From Onstottus_B sp035558335 (GTDB taxonomy: Bacteria > Acidobacteriota > Blastocatellia > UBA7656), in NCBI GenBank assembly GCA_035558335.1, contig DATMCM010000633.1, positions 1 to 7,882 on the forward strand: a DNA stretch of 7,882 bases, written 5' to 3'. A program made the position numbers and the translations under genes. Under the pieces are notes generated by a model that was not told where the DNA came from, did not search any database, and saw only the letters and a program-made list of their open reading frames with translations. Below are positions 6,917 to 7,882 of this stretch, piece by piece. Within the stretch, counting starts at the first letter, position 1. The number at the start of each line of letters is the position of its first letter.

Positions 6917-7882
6917 TCAAAGGGATGTAGGAGCAACCTCTTCGGTCGTGTATGCCTCGATCACGTCGCCGGTCTTCACATCCTGAAACCGCTCGAGCGA
7001 TATGCCGCACTCGAAGCCTTGCTTTACCTCGCTCACGTCGTCTTTGAATCGGCGCAGCGATTCGATCCTGCCTTCAAAGATCACAACGCTGTCACGAAGG
7101 ATTCGAGCAGTCGTTCGCTTGATCGCGCCGTCGGTTATGTAGCAGCCTGCGATCTGACCAACCTTGGGCACTCGAAAGACCTGGCGCACTTCGGCGTGAC
7201 CCGTGATGACTTCGCGCTTGGTTGCGTCCAACAGCCCAAGCATCGCCGCGCGAATCTCTTCTTCTACTTTGTAGATCACCGTGTGTAGCCGCACGTCTAC
7301 GCGTTCAGCCTCGGCTATCTCGCGGGCCCGGGCTTCGGGTCGCACGTTGAAGCCGATGATCACCGAAGCGCGATTCATATCGTTTGCTGAAGCCGCCGCG
7401 AGCATTACGTCGGATTCGGTGATTGCGCCGACCCCCGATCTGATTATCCGAATCTTGACTCGTTCGGTGGATAGCTTATTCAGCCCGTCGCGCACAGCTT
7501 CTACCGAACCTTGCACGTCACCCTTCAAGATGACCAGCAGTTCCTTGACCTGATTTCTGTCTGAGAACAGCTGCTCCAGACCTCGCGCGGAAGTTCGCGC
7601 GATCGCCGCCTGGCGAGCCTGCATCTGGCGCTGATTCGCGATGTGCTGAGCTTGAGTCGGGTCGCCAACTACTTGCATCTGATCACCGGCGTGCGGAACG
7701 CCTTGCAGACCCAGCACCTCGACCGGCGTTGAGGGCCCGGCCGTAGCTATGGCCTTGCCTCGATCGTCAAACATGGCGCGCACTCGACCGAAGACCTGCC
7801 CGGCTATGAATGAGTCGCCGACTCTCAAGGTACCTTGCTGAGCCAGAACCGTTGCAACCGCGCCGCGTCCGCGATCGAGCTT
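6917..7882 (-). CDS. infB: Translation initiation factor IF-2, C-terminal part (5'-truncated)
   Basis: The last 321 residues of IF-2, the GTPase that brings fMet-tRNA to the 30S subunit and promotes subunit joining. The frame is open to the right edge: the first visible residues KLDRGRGAVATVLAQQGTL continue directly into RVGDSFIAG, as in intact IF-2, so the TTG at 7826-7828 is an internal Leu codon. Residues about 1-75 finish the beta-barrel domain II. The C1 domain follows (VKELLVILKGDVQGSVEAV, IIRSGVGAITESDV, VIIGFNVRP). Then comes the long helix (YKVEEEIRAAMLGLLD), and last the fMet-tRNA-binding C2 domain with VGQIAGCYITDG, FKDDVSEVKQGFECGI and DVKTGDVIEAY. The GTPase domain and the N-terminal extension are outside the window. 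It is first in the visible part of the infB-rbfA-nrnA cluster, probably preceded by nusA. Confidence 0.96.
   Translation of the reverse strand, partial: KLDRGRGAVATVLAQQGTLRVGDSFIAGQVFGRVRAMFDDRGKAIATAGPSTPVEVLGLQGVPHAGDQMQVVGDPTQAQHIANQRQMQARQAAIARTSARGLEQLFSDRNQVKELLVILKGDVQGSVEAVRDGLNKLSTERVKIRIIRSGVGAITESDVMLAAASANDMNRASVIIGFNVRPEARAREIAEAERVDVRLHTVIYKVEEEIRAAMLGLLDATKREVITGHAEVRQVFRVPKVGQIAGCYITDGAIKRTTARILRDSVVIFEGRIESLRRFKDDVSEVKQGFECGISLERFQDVKTGDVIEAYTTEEVAPTSL

Overview
The window carries six protein-coding genes, two of them cut by the window edges, at moderately high GC. No RNA genes, insertion sequences, CRISPR arrays or phage genes were seen. A Ser/Thr kinase fused to TolB-like and TPR modules, next to a large secreted serine hydrolase with accessory C-terminal domains, together with the infB-rbfA-nrnA order, suggests Acidobacteriota (perhaps Blastocatellia). 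This is inferred from gene content and protein style only, not from a marker phylogeny.

Left part (1-4332): the C-terminal 616 residues of a eukaryotic-type Ser/Thr protein kinase lie on the + strand. They hold the end of the kinase lobe, a TolB-like domain and a TPR array. The gene converges, across 26 bp, on a minus-strand gene for a secreted class C beta-lactamase-type serine hydrolase of 817 residues. That protein has a tandem pair of beta-rich modules and a LolA-like C-terminal region.

Middle (4333-5308): a 260-bp divergent intergenic region separates the hydrolase from yceH (+ strand, DUF480/UPF0502, two winged-helix domains plus a coiled coil). yceH converges on nrnA across 59 bp, which contain a 9-bp inverted repeat built on a CGCAAAG-type repeat.

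Right part (5309-7882, minus strand): a conserved information-processing cluster is transcribed leftwards as infB (C-terminal part of IF-2), then rbfA, then nrnA. It joins translation initiation, 30S maturation and nanoRNA/pAp degradation. The infB-rbfA gap is unusually long at 195 bp. It holds an 18-bp perfect palindrome and a 16-bp perfect inverted repeat, both AT-rich relative to their surroundings and neither a canonical terminator.

Most of the window is recognisable housekeeping or signalling sequence, and I do not see a convincing undescribed system. The least explained parts are the palindromic intergenic elements and the composite architecture of the serine hydrolase.
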